Assembly: GCF_009192765.1 (NCBI RefSeq)
Contig: NZ_VOHQ01000013.1
Span: 85,918-149,917, forward strand
Reading direction: 5' to 3'
Origin: Agriterribacter humi
GTDB lineage: Bacteria; Bacteroidota; Bacteroidia; Chitinophagales; Chitinophagaceae
DNA length: 64,000 nt
Numbering within the stretch: the stretch's first letter is position 1; each line of letters begins with the position of its first letter. The translations under genes and the position numbers were made by a program. The notes beneath the pieces were generated by a model that was not told the origin of the DNA, did not search any database, and saw only the letters and a list, made by a program, of their open reading frames with translations. This document shows, in pieces, positions 53,401-62,223 of this stretch.

Positions 53401-54183
53401 ATGAAAATTTTACAAACAGCCGAGAGAGTGTCACAAAAGGATCATTCCGATAATTATGTATACCAGCGCTCCCTGCTCGCTTACCTGGAGGCGGCAAAAC
53501 TTATTTCGGGCAGGGTGCTGGAAATTGGTACGGGAAGCGGTTACGGTGTTGAAATTATAGCTCCGCATACAGAGGAGTTTGTTACTATTGACAAATACCA
53601 GACAGGTATTGACAACGGGAGTACAGCAGGTAAAGGCAATGTGAAATTTATTCAAATGAATGTACCGCCTTTGCATGGTATTTCTTCCAATAGCTTCGAC
53701 TTTGTTATTACTTTCCAGGTAATAGAGCATATACAAAATGATGGATTGTTTCTGAAAGAGATAAACCGGGTATTAAAAAGCGGCGGAAAATTAATAGTTA
53801 CCACGCCCAACAAGAAGATGTCGCTCACCCGCAATCCCTGGCACATCAGGGAATATACCATACCTGAACTGGAAAAATTATTATTGTCTCATTTTAAAAA
53901 GGCAGAGAAGCTGGGTGTTTTTGGAAACGAAAGCATAATGGATTATTATATTAAAAACAAAGCTTCGGTTAAAAGAATAACCCGGTTCGATGTTTTTAAT
54001 CTCCAATACCGTTTGCCCCGGCAGCTTCTTCAAATACCATACGATATCCTGAACCGGCTGAACAGAAAAAAGCTATTGAAGAGCAATACAGAACTGGTTA
54101 CCGGAATTACCCATGAAGATTACAATATCCGGGAGGCTGATGATAGTTGCTTCGACCTTTTTTTTATTGCAGAAAAGGAATAA
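53401..54183 (+). CDS. Class I SAM-dependent methyltransferase
   Basis: 260 residues. Motif I is VLEIGTGSGYGVEIIAPH, motif II around FVTIDKY, and the acidic post-motif FDFVITFQVIEHIQNDGLFLKEINRVLKSGG is the Methyltransf_11/23 type. The C-terminal region is helical and unassigned. The substrate is unknown; similar enzymes modify lipids, glycans or small metabolites. It is followed by a terminator shared with the opposing response regulator gene. Confidence 0.85.
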   Translation: MKILQTAERVSQKDHSDNYVYQRSLLAYLEAAKLISGRVLEIGTGSGYGVEIIAPHTEEFVTIDKYQTGIDNGSTAGKGNVKFIQMNVPPLHGISSNSFDFVITFQVIEHIQNDGLFLKEINRVLKSGGKLIVTTPNKKMSLTRNPWHIREYTIPELEKLLLSHFKKAEKLGVFGNESIMDYYIKNKASVKRITRFDVFNLQYRLPRQLLQIPYDILNRLNRKKLLKSNTELVTGITHEDYNIREADDSCFDLFFIAEKE

Positions 54184-54216
54184 AAAACCGCTCCGGTTAC
54201 CGAAACGGTTTTTTCA
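54184..54216. terminator. Bidirectional terminator between methyltransferase and response regulator
   Basis: AAAAAACCG ... CGGTTTTTT stem with A and T runs on either side; it can work for both converging genes. Confidence 0.6.
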
Positions 54217-54246
54217 ATTTAACATGGGTTAGGAAAACGACCGGTG

Positions 54247-54876
54247 TTACCGTCCAAAGTATTTGTTTACTGCTTCAACGCGATTATTGACATGCAGCTT
54301 TTCATAAATATGATATACATGTTTGCGCACAGTTTCCTGCGCAATACCAAGTCTTGTTGAAATTTCCTTATACAACAGTCCTTTCGCAAGCAGCTCAAGA
54401 ATTTCATGTTCCCGGTTAGACAAATTATCCAGTAAACCGGAAGACGGATTTTTTTCCTGGAAAACTGCAACTACCTTTCTTGCTATCTGGCTGCTCATCG
54501 GGGCCCCGCCTTCAGCCAGTTCGCGTATGGATTCTAATAATTTTGCGGGGGCGGTCTTTTTTAAAATATATCCGTTGGCTCCCGCGGCAAGCGCTTCAAA
54601 TATTTTTTCATCCTCTTCGTACACCGTGCACATCATAAACAATATGTCGGGGTTTTTTGGCTTTAATTCTCTTACGCAATCAATACCACTCATGCCGCCC
54701 AAGTTGATATCCATCAGCACTACGTTCGGCTTCAGTTTGGGAATACCGGAAATAGCGCTTTCGGCGCTGATAAAAGATCCGCTTAACTCGTATCCATCGG
54801 CCATCATAATGATCTGTTCCAATGCCTGGCGTATATCATCATTATCTTCTACTATGCAAACAGAAATCGTATCCAT
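54247..54876 (-). CDS. LuxR/NarL-type response regulator
   Basis: 209 residues. The receiver domain has CIVEDNDDIRQAL (acidic pocket), the phospho-Asp in VVLMDINLGGMSG and Lys in ILKKTAPAK. The C-terminal HTH is LSNREHEILELLAKGLLYKEIS, then RLGIAQETVRKHVYHIYEKL. It is 52 bp downstream of the histidine kinase gene and is its likely partner. Confidence 0.95.
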   Translation of the reverse strand: MDTISVCIVEDNDDIRQALEQIIMMADGYELSGSFISAESAISGIPKLKPNVVLMDINLGGMSGIDCVRELKPKNPDILFMMCTVYEEDEKIFEALAAGANGYILKKTAPAKLLESIRELAEGGAPMSSQIARKVVAVFQEKNPSSGLLDNLSNREHEILELLAKGLLYKEISTRLGIAQETVRKHVYHIYEKLHVNNRVEAVNKYFGR

Positions 54877-54928
54877 GTAAAGTAAATAAACTGTAAAACT
54901 AAAGGTTAATTAATGAAATACCTGTACC

Positions 54929-56842
54929 CTAAAGCGGGTATGAGGTTAAAGGTACTCTTAATATAACGGATGTGCCATCATGGGTTGAAATGATGCAGGA
55001 TCCGCCAACGGCAGAAAGCCTGTCCTTCATATTAAGCAGTCCGTTATTATAGCTGCGGATGGCAGAAGGGTTAATGCCAATGCCGTTATCAGTTATAGTA
55101 ATAGAAAAATGCTCACCGGCAGTAAATTGTACGTTTACCTGTGTTGCCTGCGAGTGCTTTACTATATTATGCAATGCTTCTTTTACTGAAAGCAGGATAT
55201 TACGGCGGATTTTTCCACTCACTGTTATTTCCGGGATAGGATCAGGCGTTACAATATGTAACCGGAATGGCATCGGTTCAAAGTATTCTACAATCAGGTG
55301 CCGCAGGTAGGCTATCAGGTTAGGCAATGTATCATTCCTTGAATTTAATGTCCATATAATTTCATTCATTTTATCAATCAATATGTTTGATGTTTCTGAA
55401 ATCTTTTCAAGTTCTTTACTATCATCCTGTGTACTTTTGACTTTTGCAATTTCACTCAACAGCCGTATAGAAGTAAGTCCCGATCCTATATCGTCATGTA
55501 TTTCCTGCGATATCCGGTTCCTTTCTTTGTCCCTGGCATCAATGATCGCCTTATATTTTTCAAGTTCTTTTCTGTCATTTTCAAGCTGTAGCTTTTCCAC
55601 TGCTCTTATGCGCTGTGCTTCCTGCATTCTTGCCCTGTAAGATAATCCCTGCATAAAAAGCAGCATCTGGAGCAGTATGCCCAGCATAAAAACCAAAACA
55701 GGGATACCGGCATGTCTGAAAAAATGATATTCGTACTCACTCCATCTGTCAATATAAAGCGCTATACAGGATAGCAGGATAGCGATAAATGCGCCTGTAG
55801 CCACATATCTTACCTCTTTGTTGCTTTTTCGGATTATTAATATGGAGAGGAGGCAGGCTGCGTACAGTAATACGATCATTCTTATGGTATCGAAAGCGAT
55901 ATTGCCGATATGGTTATACCGGTTGGTGTAGGTAAGGGGAAGATTGATGGTTAAAAAAATGAACTGAATCAGTACAAGTATCCTGAAATGTTTGTACAGA
56001 CCGGGAAAGTTGTTTCTTAGTGTAAAGAAAGAAGAAATAAAAAGTAAAATAAGCATATTGCCGCTCAATTGCAGCACCTGGTATCTGAAATCGTAAAAAA
56101 AATAATACAGGTCGTCGAATATAAACAGGTTGAGCAGCCTGAGTAAAAAATAAATCACAAAAACAAACATCGCTCCGGAGTAATACAGGTATTCAATTTT
56201 CAGGGTTTGAAAAAAAATAGTGAGCGTATAAGCAAACATACTGAACATAATTCCCAGCAGCGCAATGGTAATATAAACGTACAGGCGGTTGGGGCGTACA
56301 AAATGATTAAAAGTAAAGGCAGTTTGCTCATTAGGCAATAATATTACAGGATCAAACTGGTGCCAGTTATAAAAATTGATGTCGGTTCGGATATAAAACG
56401 TTTTATACGTTCCTTTTTTCACTGTAAAAGAAGCATACGGAACTTCATTAAATACAGTATAGGAAAAAGAACCGAATTGATTGTTCAACGCTTTCATTGT
56501 AGCGGTACTGCTGTCGTACTCATACATGGTATAGCGCTGAGCCCTGCCAGCGTATAACCAAAATGTATCCTTCGAACTGCTGTTGGTAACGGATAGCTTT
56601 ATAAAATAACGGGCATCCAGCCGGGTTTTATCGAAAGGAAATTTTTCACCGGGGTAAACAAATTCCCCCGGAGTAATATTATCAATGGTTCTTTGTTTGG
56701 TATAGTCTGTAAAATAAGATAAGCGTCTTAACACGGTGTCGTACTCGCTGATCTTTCCGAGGTCAATAAAATCAGCAGGTTGTGCTGTGGCAAAACTCCA
56801 GCACCAAAGAAAGGTAATGGCGGTCACAAACCTTTTTAACAC
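54929..56842 (-). CDS. 7TMR-DISM sensor histidine kinase (HisKA_3 type)
   Basis: About 638 residues. The start is uncertain: TTG 56908 overlaps the rsmG stop, whereas GTG 56842 gives the clean signal peptide MLKRFVTAITFLWCWSFATA. Order: extracytoplasmic DISMED2-like domain (residues about 30-170, with FYIRTDINFYNWHQFDP), seven membrane helices (LYVYITIALLGIMFSMFAYT onward), a coiled coil, the phospho-acceptor His in RISQEIHDDIGSGLTSIRLL, and a HATPase ending in ITDNGIGINP and GLLNMKDRLSAVGG. It probably senses a sugar or envelope signal and phosphorylates the adjacent regulator. Confidence 0.9.
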   Translation of the reverse strand: MLKRFVTAITFLWCWSFATAQPADFIDLGKISEYDTVLRRLSYFTDYTKQRTIDNITPGEFVYPGEKFPFDKTRLDARYFIKLSVTNSSSKDTFWLYAGRAQRYTMYEYDSSTATMKALNNQFGSFSYTVFNEVPYASFTVKKGTYKTFYIRTDINFYNWHQFDPVILLPNEQTAFTFNHFVRPNRLYVYITIALLGIMFSMFAYTLTIFFQTLKIEYLYYSGAMFVFVIYFLLRLLNLFIFDDLYYFFYDFRYQVLQLSGNMLILLFISSFFTLRNNFPGLYKHFRILVLIQFIFLTINLPLTYTNRYNHIGNIAFDTIRMIVLLYAACLLSILIIRKSNKEVRYVATGAFIAILLSCIALYIDRWSEYEYHFFRHAGIPVLVFMLGILLQMLLFMQGLSYRARMQEAQRIRAVEKLQLENDRKELEKYKAIIDARDKERNRISQEIHDDIGSGLTSIRLLSEIAKVKSTQDDSKELEKISETSNILIDKMNEIIWTLNSRNDTLPNLIAYLRHLIVEYFEPMPFRLHIVTPDPIPEITVSGKIRRNILLSVKEALHNIVKHSQATQVNVQFTAGEHFSITITDNGIGINPSAIRSYNNGLLNMKDRLSAVGGSCIISTHDGTSVILRVPLTSYPL

Positions 56843-56904
56843 CAAGCAGATTAATTTTAAGCAAAATGAGCTGTACTGTAATTTAAAGGATTTATTCAAA
56901 TTAT

Positions 56905-57552
56905 TCAAACCGGAATATAGAGCAGGTATTTCTCCCTGAAAAACGCTTCTTTAAACAAGCCGGCTATCTCCCGGATTTGCGGCTTAAGCCTGCTTTCCCG
57001 AATTTCCTGTGTAAGATCGCCACCCTTCATGCAAATCAGCCCATTTTTAAAAAGATCTGTCTTTTTTTTGTTGCTTAACAGGGGACTGCTCCACTGCCAC
57101 AGGTCTTTTAAGGGGGCAACGGCGCGACTCACGGCAAAATCAAATTTCCTGTTTTTGATTTCTTCCGCACGTATATGCTGTGTGGTTACATTTTTTAATT
57201 GTAATGCCTGCACCACTTCATTCACTACTTTTAATTTTTTGCCGATCGAATCTACCAGGTGAAACTGAACATCCGGAAAAGCAATAGCCAGTGGTATTCC
57301 CGGAAAACCGCCCCCTGTTCCAATATCAATAATTTCAATGCCGCTGGTAAATTTAAAAACCGCTGCAATGGCAAGCGAGTGCAATACATGCTTTTCATAC
57401 AGCGAATCAATATCCTTACGGGAAATGACATTGATCTTCTCATTCCATTCTTTATATACCTGGCCAAGCGCCGTGAACCGGCTTATTTGCAAATCAGAAA
57501 AATCAGTAAAATACCGGGTGATCACTTCCAGTTTACCCGTGGCTTCTTCCAT
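56905..57552 (-). CDS. rsmG: 16S rRNA (guanine527-N7)-methyltransferase
   Basis: 215 residues. KEWNEKINVISRKDIDSLYEKHVLHSL and the SAM motif IEIIDIGTGGGFPGIPLAIAFP are diagnostic, with FAVSRAVAPL as the later motif. It methylates G527 of 16S rRNA. Its start lies inside the 3' end of the GT2 gene (31-bp overlap), and its end overlaps the possible TTG start of the kinase, so the four genes form one operon. Confidence 0.95.
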   Translation of the reverse strand: MEEATGKLEVITRYFTDFSDLQISRFTALGQVYKEWNEKINVISRKDIDSLYEKHVLHSLAIAAVFKFTSGIEIIDIGTGGGFPGIPLAIAFPDVQFHLVDSIGKKLKVVNEVVQALQLKNVTTQHIRAEEIKNRKFDFAVSRAVAPLKDLWQWSSPLLSNKKKTDLFKNGLICMKGGDLTQEIRESRLKPQIREIAGLFKEAFFREKYLLYIPV

Positions 57553-58646
57553 AATGCAGGAGTAAAAATGAGATAGTAAAAAAGCATAAAGATATCAAAG
57601 ACCCAGAACCATTTCCAAAGGTCTTTCTCGTCTAATTTTTCCATGGCTTTATACCATATGATGCCTTGTATAATGAAACGCAATAAAAAAACACCCAAAA
57701 CCAATTCCCAACGAAAAAAGAAGAGTGCTGCAATAAATGACGGGTAAAATAAAAAATGAGTGAGTGCATATAAACCGAGCAAAATCCTGTGTTTGGTTTT
57801 ATAAAGCCTGGCTGTAGTAAAATGCCTGTTTTTTTGATTTCGCCAGTCCTTCCATGTTTTTTTAGGTTCGGAAAGCGTAAAAGCTTCTTTGTCTACCACT
57901 ACTTTTGTATTGCGGGCATTGGCCGTAGCATTAATGAACAAATCATCGTCCCCCCCGGGTAAATGGTTGTGTCCGGAAAATCCTTTGTTGCGGAAGAACA
58001 CATTCTTTTTATAGGCAAGGTTTCTGCCGGTTCCCATATAGGGCAATCCTGCAAGGGCATAGGAAAGATATTGTAACCCCGTATGAAAAGTTTCGAAACG
58101 AATAATCTTATTCAGAAAGCCCTTTCTTTTATAATAAGCGCCGTACCCCAATACAATTTCCGTTCCCTGCTCAAAAGGAGCAACCATTTTGTGCATCCAG
58201 AATTCACTCGCGGGAACACAATCGGCATCGGTTAACAGCACAACATCGTGCTTTGCTGTTTTAATACCCATTGACAGGGGAAATTTTTTTCCGTGAATGA
58301 ATTTTGCTTCCTGCTTCAGTTCAATAATATGCAATTGTGCAAAATCTTTCTGCAAAGCTTCAAGCAGGTATTTGGATTCATCTAATGAATTATCGTTTAC
58401 TAAAATGAGCTCATGTGTGTCAGTAAATTCCTGGACGAGTAAACCGGGAAGATTTTTAGCTAAATTTGCGGCTTCGTCGCGGGCACAAACAATTACAGAA
58501 ACAGGTTGCTGATGATAGGATATGGAGGAATCGGCGCGATGAAAAGCCAGCCTTCTGAAGAAATAAAGATAATAGATGATCTGGATGAAAGTGACGCAGC
58601 AAAACGCTCCAAAAACTATTATAGGCCAGTCAAATTTTTCCATCAT
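57522..58646 (-). CDS. Membrane-anchored glycosyltransferase family 2 protein
   Basis: 374 residues. One N-terminal helix (IIVFGAFCCVTFIQIIYYLYFF) precedes a GT2 domain: PVSVIVCARDEAANLAKNL, LILVNDNSLDES, VVLLTDADCVPAS (DxD), GHNHLPGGDDDLFINATA. Two or three C-terminal helices follow. It probably builds a lipid- or wall-linked glycan at the inner membrane. It is the first gene of the rsmG/kinase/regulator operon. Confidence 0.85.
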   Translation of the reverse strand: MMEKFDWPIIVFGAFCCVTFIQIIYYLYFFRRLAFHRADSSISYHQQPVSVIVCARDEAANLAKNLPGLLVQEFTDTHELILVNDNSLDESKYLLEALQKDFAQLHIIELKQEAKFIHGKKFPLSMGIKTAKHDVVLLTDADCVPASEFWMHKMVAPFEQGTEIVLGYGAYYKRKGFLNKIIRFETFHTGLQYLSYALAGLPYMGTGRNLAYKKNVFFRNKGFSGHNHLPGGDDDLFINATANARNTKVVVDKEAFTLSEPKKTWKDWRNQKNRHFTTARLYKTKHRILLGLYALTHFLFYPSFIAALFFFRWELVLGVFLLRFIIQGIIWYKAMEKLDEKDLWKWFWVFDIFMLFYYLIFTPALWKKPRVNWK

Positions 58647-58718
58647 GGCGGCGAAGGTAAGAAATAGAAGGATTTGTTATTATGGATTTATTGTAATGCG
58701 TAAATATGTTGAAAAGTT

Positions 58719-59858
58719 ATGGCTGCATTAAAGTTTGAATTACAGCAAAAAGATCCGTTATCGGGGGCGAGAACAGGAAGTATTATTACGGAGCATGGCG
58801 TTATACCCACACCCATTTTTATGCCGGTGGGCACGGGGGGGAGCGTAAAAGCCCTTACCCAAAGCCAGTTGAAAGAAGAAGTGAAGGCAAAGATCATTTT
58901 GGGAAATACCTATCATTTGTACCTCCGTCCGGGTATTGAAGTGTTGGAGGAGGCCGGGGGATTGCACCAGTTTATGAACTGGCAGCAACCGCTATTAACC
59001 GACAGTGGGGGATACCAGGTTTTTTCGCTGGCCGGTACACGTAAAATAAATGAGGAAGGGGTAATGTTTCAAAGTCATATTGACGGCAGTAAGCATTTAT
59101 TTACACCCGAAAAAGTGATGGATATACAGCGTAGCATAGGCGCTGATATTATTATGGCTTTTGATGAATGCCCGCCTTATCCCAGCGAGTATGTTTATGC
59201 ACAGCAATCTATGCAGCTTACACACCGGTGGTTAGACAGATGTTTTCAGCGGGTAGAAGAAACAACGGGGAAATATGGTTACGCACAAAACCTTTTTCCT
59301 ATTGTACAGGGCGGAACATATACTGATCTTAGAAAAGCATCATGCGATTATATTGGTTCAAAAAATGCAGCAGGTAATGCCATTGGCGGCTTAAGCGTTG
59401 GGGAGCCCGAAAATATGATGTATGATTTATGCGGTTTATGCTGCGATAACCTGCCTGCAGATAAACCACGCTACCTGATGGGTGTAGGTACTCCGTGGAA
59501 TATACTGGAATGTATTGCACTGGGAATAGATATGTTTGACTGCGTTATGCCTACCCGTAACGGGCGTAATGCCATGTTATTTACATCAAAAGGCATCATC
59601 AATATTGACAATAAAAAATGGGAGAAGGACTATTCGCCCATTGATGACGGTATTGCATGCGAAACCAGTAATTATTACAGTAAAGCTTACCTGCGGCACC
59701 TTATCAAATCAAAAGAGATATTGGGACTTACCATAGCCAGCATACACAACCTGGCCTTCTATCTTCATGTGGTTACTGAAGCCCGGAAACATATTGAAGC
59801 AGGCGATTTTACAGGCTGGATGAAAAGCAGTACAGAGCAGTTTAAGGTGAGGAGATGA
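58719..59858 (+). CDS. tgt: Queuine/preQ1 tRNA-ribosyltransferase
   Basis: 379 residues. Substrate-binding residues lie in ADIIMAFDECPPYPSEY and the catalytic Asp in IDMFDCVMPTRNGRNAM; VGTPWNILECIALG is intact. It swaps G34 of GUN tRNAs for preQ1. The zinc site is unusual: where CxCxxC is expected before YLRHL, the sequence is IACETSNYYSKAYLRHL, retaining one Cys. I believe related Bacteroidota enzymes share this loss, so it need not be inactive. Confidence 0.9.
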   Translation: MAALKFELQQKDPLSGARTGSIITEHGVIPTPIFMPVGTGGSVKALTQSQLKEEVKAKIILGNTYHLYLRPGIEVLEEAGGLHQFMNWQQPLLTDSGGYQVFSLAGTRKINEEGVMFQSHIDGSKHLFTPEKVMDIQRSIGADIIMAFDECPPYPSEYVYAQQSMQLTHRWLDRCFQRVEETTGKYGYAQNLFPIVQGGTYTDLRKASCDYIGSKNAAGNAIGGLSVGEPENMMYDLCGLCCDNLPADKPRYLMGVGTPWNILECIALGIDMFDCVMPTRNGRNAMLFTSKGIINIDNKKWEKDYSPIDDGIACETSNYYSKAYLRHLIKSKEILGLTIASIHNLAFYLHVVTEARKHIEAGDFTGWMKSSTEQFKVRR

Positions 59859-59911
59859 GAGGAGAGAAGTGGGAAGAAGTTGCAGGGTACAGGACACAGG
59901 GTACAGGTGCA
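59856..59911. repeat. Heptad-periodic repeat overlapping the tgt stop
   Basis: TGAGAGG, AGAGAAG, TGGGAAG, AAGTTGC, AGGGTAC, AGGACAC, AGGGTAC, AGGTGCA: eight 7-mers that begin at the TGA stop itself. It mixes both word types seen at 51949. Confidence 0.5.
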
Positions 59912-60023
59912 AATGTGGCGGTAGGCACGCAACGAAGGAGCGTCAGACCGCAGGCAAGAAGGAGTATTCAGCCTATTGTTAGCAGCTATTCACCTGAATC
60001 TGAAAGCTGATTGCTGAAAGCCC

Positions 60024-60836
60024 TTAATTCCGCTTCTGCTCAAACAGCCATGGCAACAGGGCGGGTTCGGCAAGGGCTTTTATCCAGCTATCATGTTTTA
60101 CGCCCGGATATTCAGTGTATTTTACTTTAGCATCCGCCGTTTTTAATGCACTAACCATAATGCGTGAATTGGCTACAGGCACTGCATCATCATCCGCGCC
60201 ATGAAACACCCATATGGGAAAATGCCTTCCATAAAGCTTTGCGCTTGCCGGATTGCCTCCACCGCATATAGGAAATGCTGCCGCAAACAATGCTGGTTTG
60301 CGCCATAGTATTTCAAATGTTCCAAAACCACCCATCGAAAGTCCGCCAATATAAATCCGCTTCGGATCAACAATACCGCTGTTAACTAAAGTGTCAATAA
60401 AATTCATTACCATTTGCAGTGGCCGGGTAGGAGCCACATTCATGGGGAACTGGTATGTACCGGATGAATCTGCAGGTTTGTTTTTTGCCCGCACACTCCA
60501 CGATGAATCGGCAGGACATTGCGGAAAAACCACTATTGCCGGAAATTTTTCCCTGTTTGCCGAATCAAGAAAAAGAGAGTCTCCCCATGTGAGCTGCGCC
60601 TCATTGTCATTACCTCTTTCGCCTGAGCCATGTAAAAAAACAATTAAAGGATATTTTTTTCCTGCAGAAAAATGAAGCGGGGAAAGTATCCGGCAGGGGA
60701 GTGTGTCGTTGCCCTGTAAGAAAAGTTGCCGCTCAAATAAATCGGGGTCGGGTACCTGTGCATTTACAAAACAAGGGGCTATGAAAAAAAGAAAACAGAA
60801 GGAAAAAAGTCTGAAACTATTGTGAATATTTTTCAT
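60024..60836 (-). CDS. Secreted alpha/beta-hydrolase (esterase/prolyl-oligopeptidase-like)
   Basis: 270 residues from ATG 60836, which gives the signal peptide KNIHNSFRLFSFCFLFFIAP...FVNA. The fold is seen in KYPLIVFLHGSGERGNDN (oxyanion side), the nucleophile in IYIGGLSMGGFGTFEI, Asp in FHGADDDAVPV and His in GVKHDSW. It resembles PHB-depolymerase and feruloyl-esterase-like enzymes. The substrate is unknown; it acts in the periplasm or outside. Confidence 0.8.
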   Translation of the reverse strand: MKNIHNSFRLFSFCFLFFIAPCFVNAQVPDPDLFERQLFLQGNDTLPCRILSPLHFSAGKKYPLIVFLHGSGERGNDNEAQLTWGDSLFLDSANREKFPAIVVFPQCPADSSWSVRAKNKPADSSGTYQFPMNVAPTRPLQMVMNFIDTLVNSGIVDPKRIYIGGLSMGGFGTFEILWRKPALFAAAFPICGGGNPASAKLYGRHFPIWVFHGADDDAVPVANSRIMVSALKTADAKVKYTEYPGVKHDSWIKALAEPALLPWLFEQKRN

Positions 60837-60873
60837 AACAGAAAGATACAAAGTTCTTATTAGAGTTTTGGTT

Positions 60874-60881
60874 TACTTTTG
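60874..60881 (+). promoter_or_regulatory. -7 box (TACTTTTG) for the LptF/G-type gene
   Basis: TACTTTTG fits TAnnTTTG. It ends at the in-frame TTG 60879, favouring ATG 60921 as the start of the following gene. Confidence 0.4.
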
Positions 60882-60920
60882 GCCATTACGGGCTTTTTAA
60901 CGTTCACCAGGGCCACTTGC

Positions 60921-62000
60921 ATGAAAAAAATAGATTGGTACATATTTAAGGATTTTATTTTTACTTTCATTTATTGCATTCTGCTGTTTACCGCTATTTC
61001 GGTAGTAGTTGATATCAGCGAAAAGACTGATGATTTTGCCAAAGCCAATCTCTCTGCCAAATTTGTAATGACACATTATTACGTAGGTTTTGTGCCATTC
61101 ATTGTTTCATTTTTATTCCCTCTTTTTACTTTTATAGCAGTTATATTTTTTACTTCCCGCCTGGCTAACCGTTCAGAAATTATAGCCATTTTGGCCAGCG
61201 GTACCAGCTTTAACCGCTTGTTAAAACCCTATTTGCTTGGCGGCATCTTACTGGCAACCCTGCTCTGGTTTGGAAACCGCACCTTTGTACCCCAGGCCAA
61301 CGGGATACGCACTGCATTCGAAATAGAATATATTAAATCGCCCGGGCAATACAGCAGCAATAATAATATTTACATGCGTATTGATTCGGTTTCATATTGC
61401 GGTATCCGTTATTATGATACTGCTGCAAAAAGCGGCAGTGGTTTTTTTATGGACAGGTTAAACGGAACAAAGGTTGCATATAACCTGAGGGCAAATACCA
61501 TTGCCTGGGATGCTGTTCAAAAAAAATGGAAACTAACGGGCGTAATAGAAAGAAAAATTAATGGCTTACACGAAGATGTAAAACAGGACACTGTACGGCG
61601 CCTTGATTTCAATTTTACACCTGACGACCTAAAGCGTGATGAGTATGTAAAGAGCAGGCTTACTACAGAAGAACTCCGGCATATGGTAGAGATGGAAAAA
61701 TTACGCGGATCAGAAGGTACCAATGACCTGGAAGTAGAATTATACCGCAGGGATGCTACACCCGTAACCGTTATTATACTTACATTGATAGGCGCTGTAC
61801 TGGCCTCCCGTAAAATACGAGGCGGTAGCGGTATTCATCTTGCTGCCGGCTTTGCTATTGCCGCTTTGTTTATTTTGCTCGACCGTTTTTCTACCATTTT
61901 CAGTGTTAAAGGAAGCCTCCCGCCCATTATTGCGGCATGGCTGCCCAATTTCCTGTTTGGGTTACTTACGTATTATCTTTACCGCAAGGCGCCTAAATAG
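60921..62000 (+). CDS. LptF/LptG-family permease (YjgP/YjgQ)
   Basis: 359 residues from ATG 60921. Three N-terminal helices (KDFIFTFIYCILLFTAISVV, FIVSFLFPLFTFIAVIFF, LLKPYLLGGILLATLLWFG) frame the family motif SRLANRSEIIAILASGTSF. A periplasmic beta-jellyroll (about 110-270) and three C-terminal helices follow. It forms the inner-membrane part of the Lpt machine that extracts lipopolysaccharide for export. The LptB ATPase is not in the window. F or G cannot be separated by eye; the start KKIDWYIFKDF is slightly more LptG-like. Confidence 0.85.
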   Translation: MKKIDWYIFKDFIFTFIYCILLFTAISVVVDISEKTDDFAKANLSAKFVMTHYYVGFVPFIVSFLFPLFTFIAVIFFTSRLANRSEIIAILASGTSFNRLLKPYLLGGILLATLLWFGNRTFVPQANGIRTAFEIEYIKSPGQYSSNNNIYMRIDSVSYCGIRYYDTAAKSGSGFFMDRLNGTKVAYNLRANTIAWDAVQKKWKLTGVIERKINGLHEDVKQDTVRRLDFNFTPDDLKRDEYVKSRLTTEELRHMVEMEKLRGSEGTNDLEVELYRRDATPVTVIILTLIGAVLASRKIRGGSGIHLAAGFAIAALFILLDRFSTIFSVKGSLPPIIAAWLPNFLFGLLTYYLYRKAPK

Positions 62001-62223
62001 CATACTCCATATCCATTTTAATTGAAAGGAAATGCGGGAGAAAACAAAAGCACTGTTTTCGATATAATCCTTGTTCCCGTTCGGAATAATTAGTTTAAAT
62101 AAATCAAATAAATTATTTGAAACATCGAATTTTTGACAGCTTTTAACCGTGTTTTAGCTAACTTTAGCGCTCTTGTGATCCTGCTTAATATACAATCGGA
62201 GAATTATTCAAAACACTTTATAT

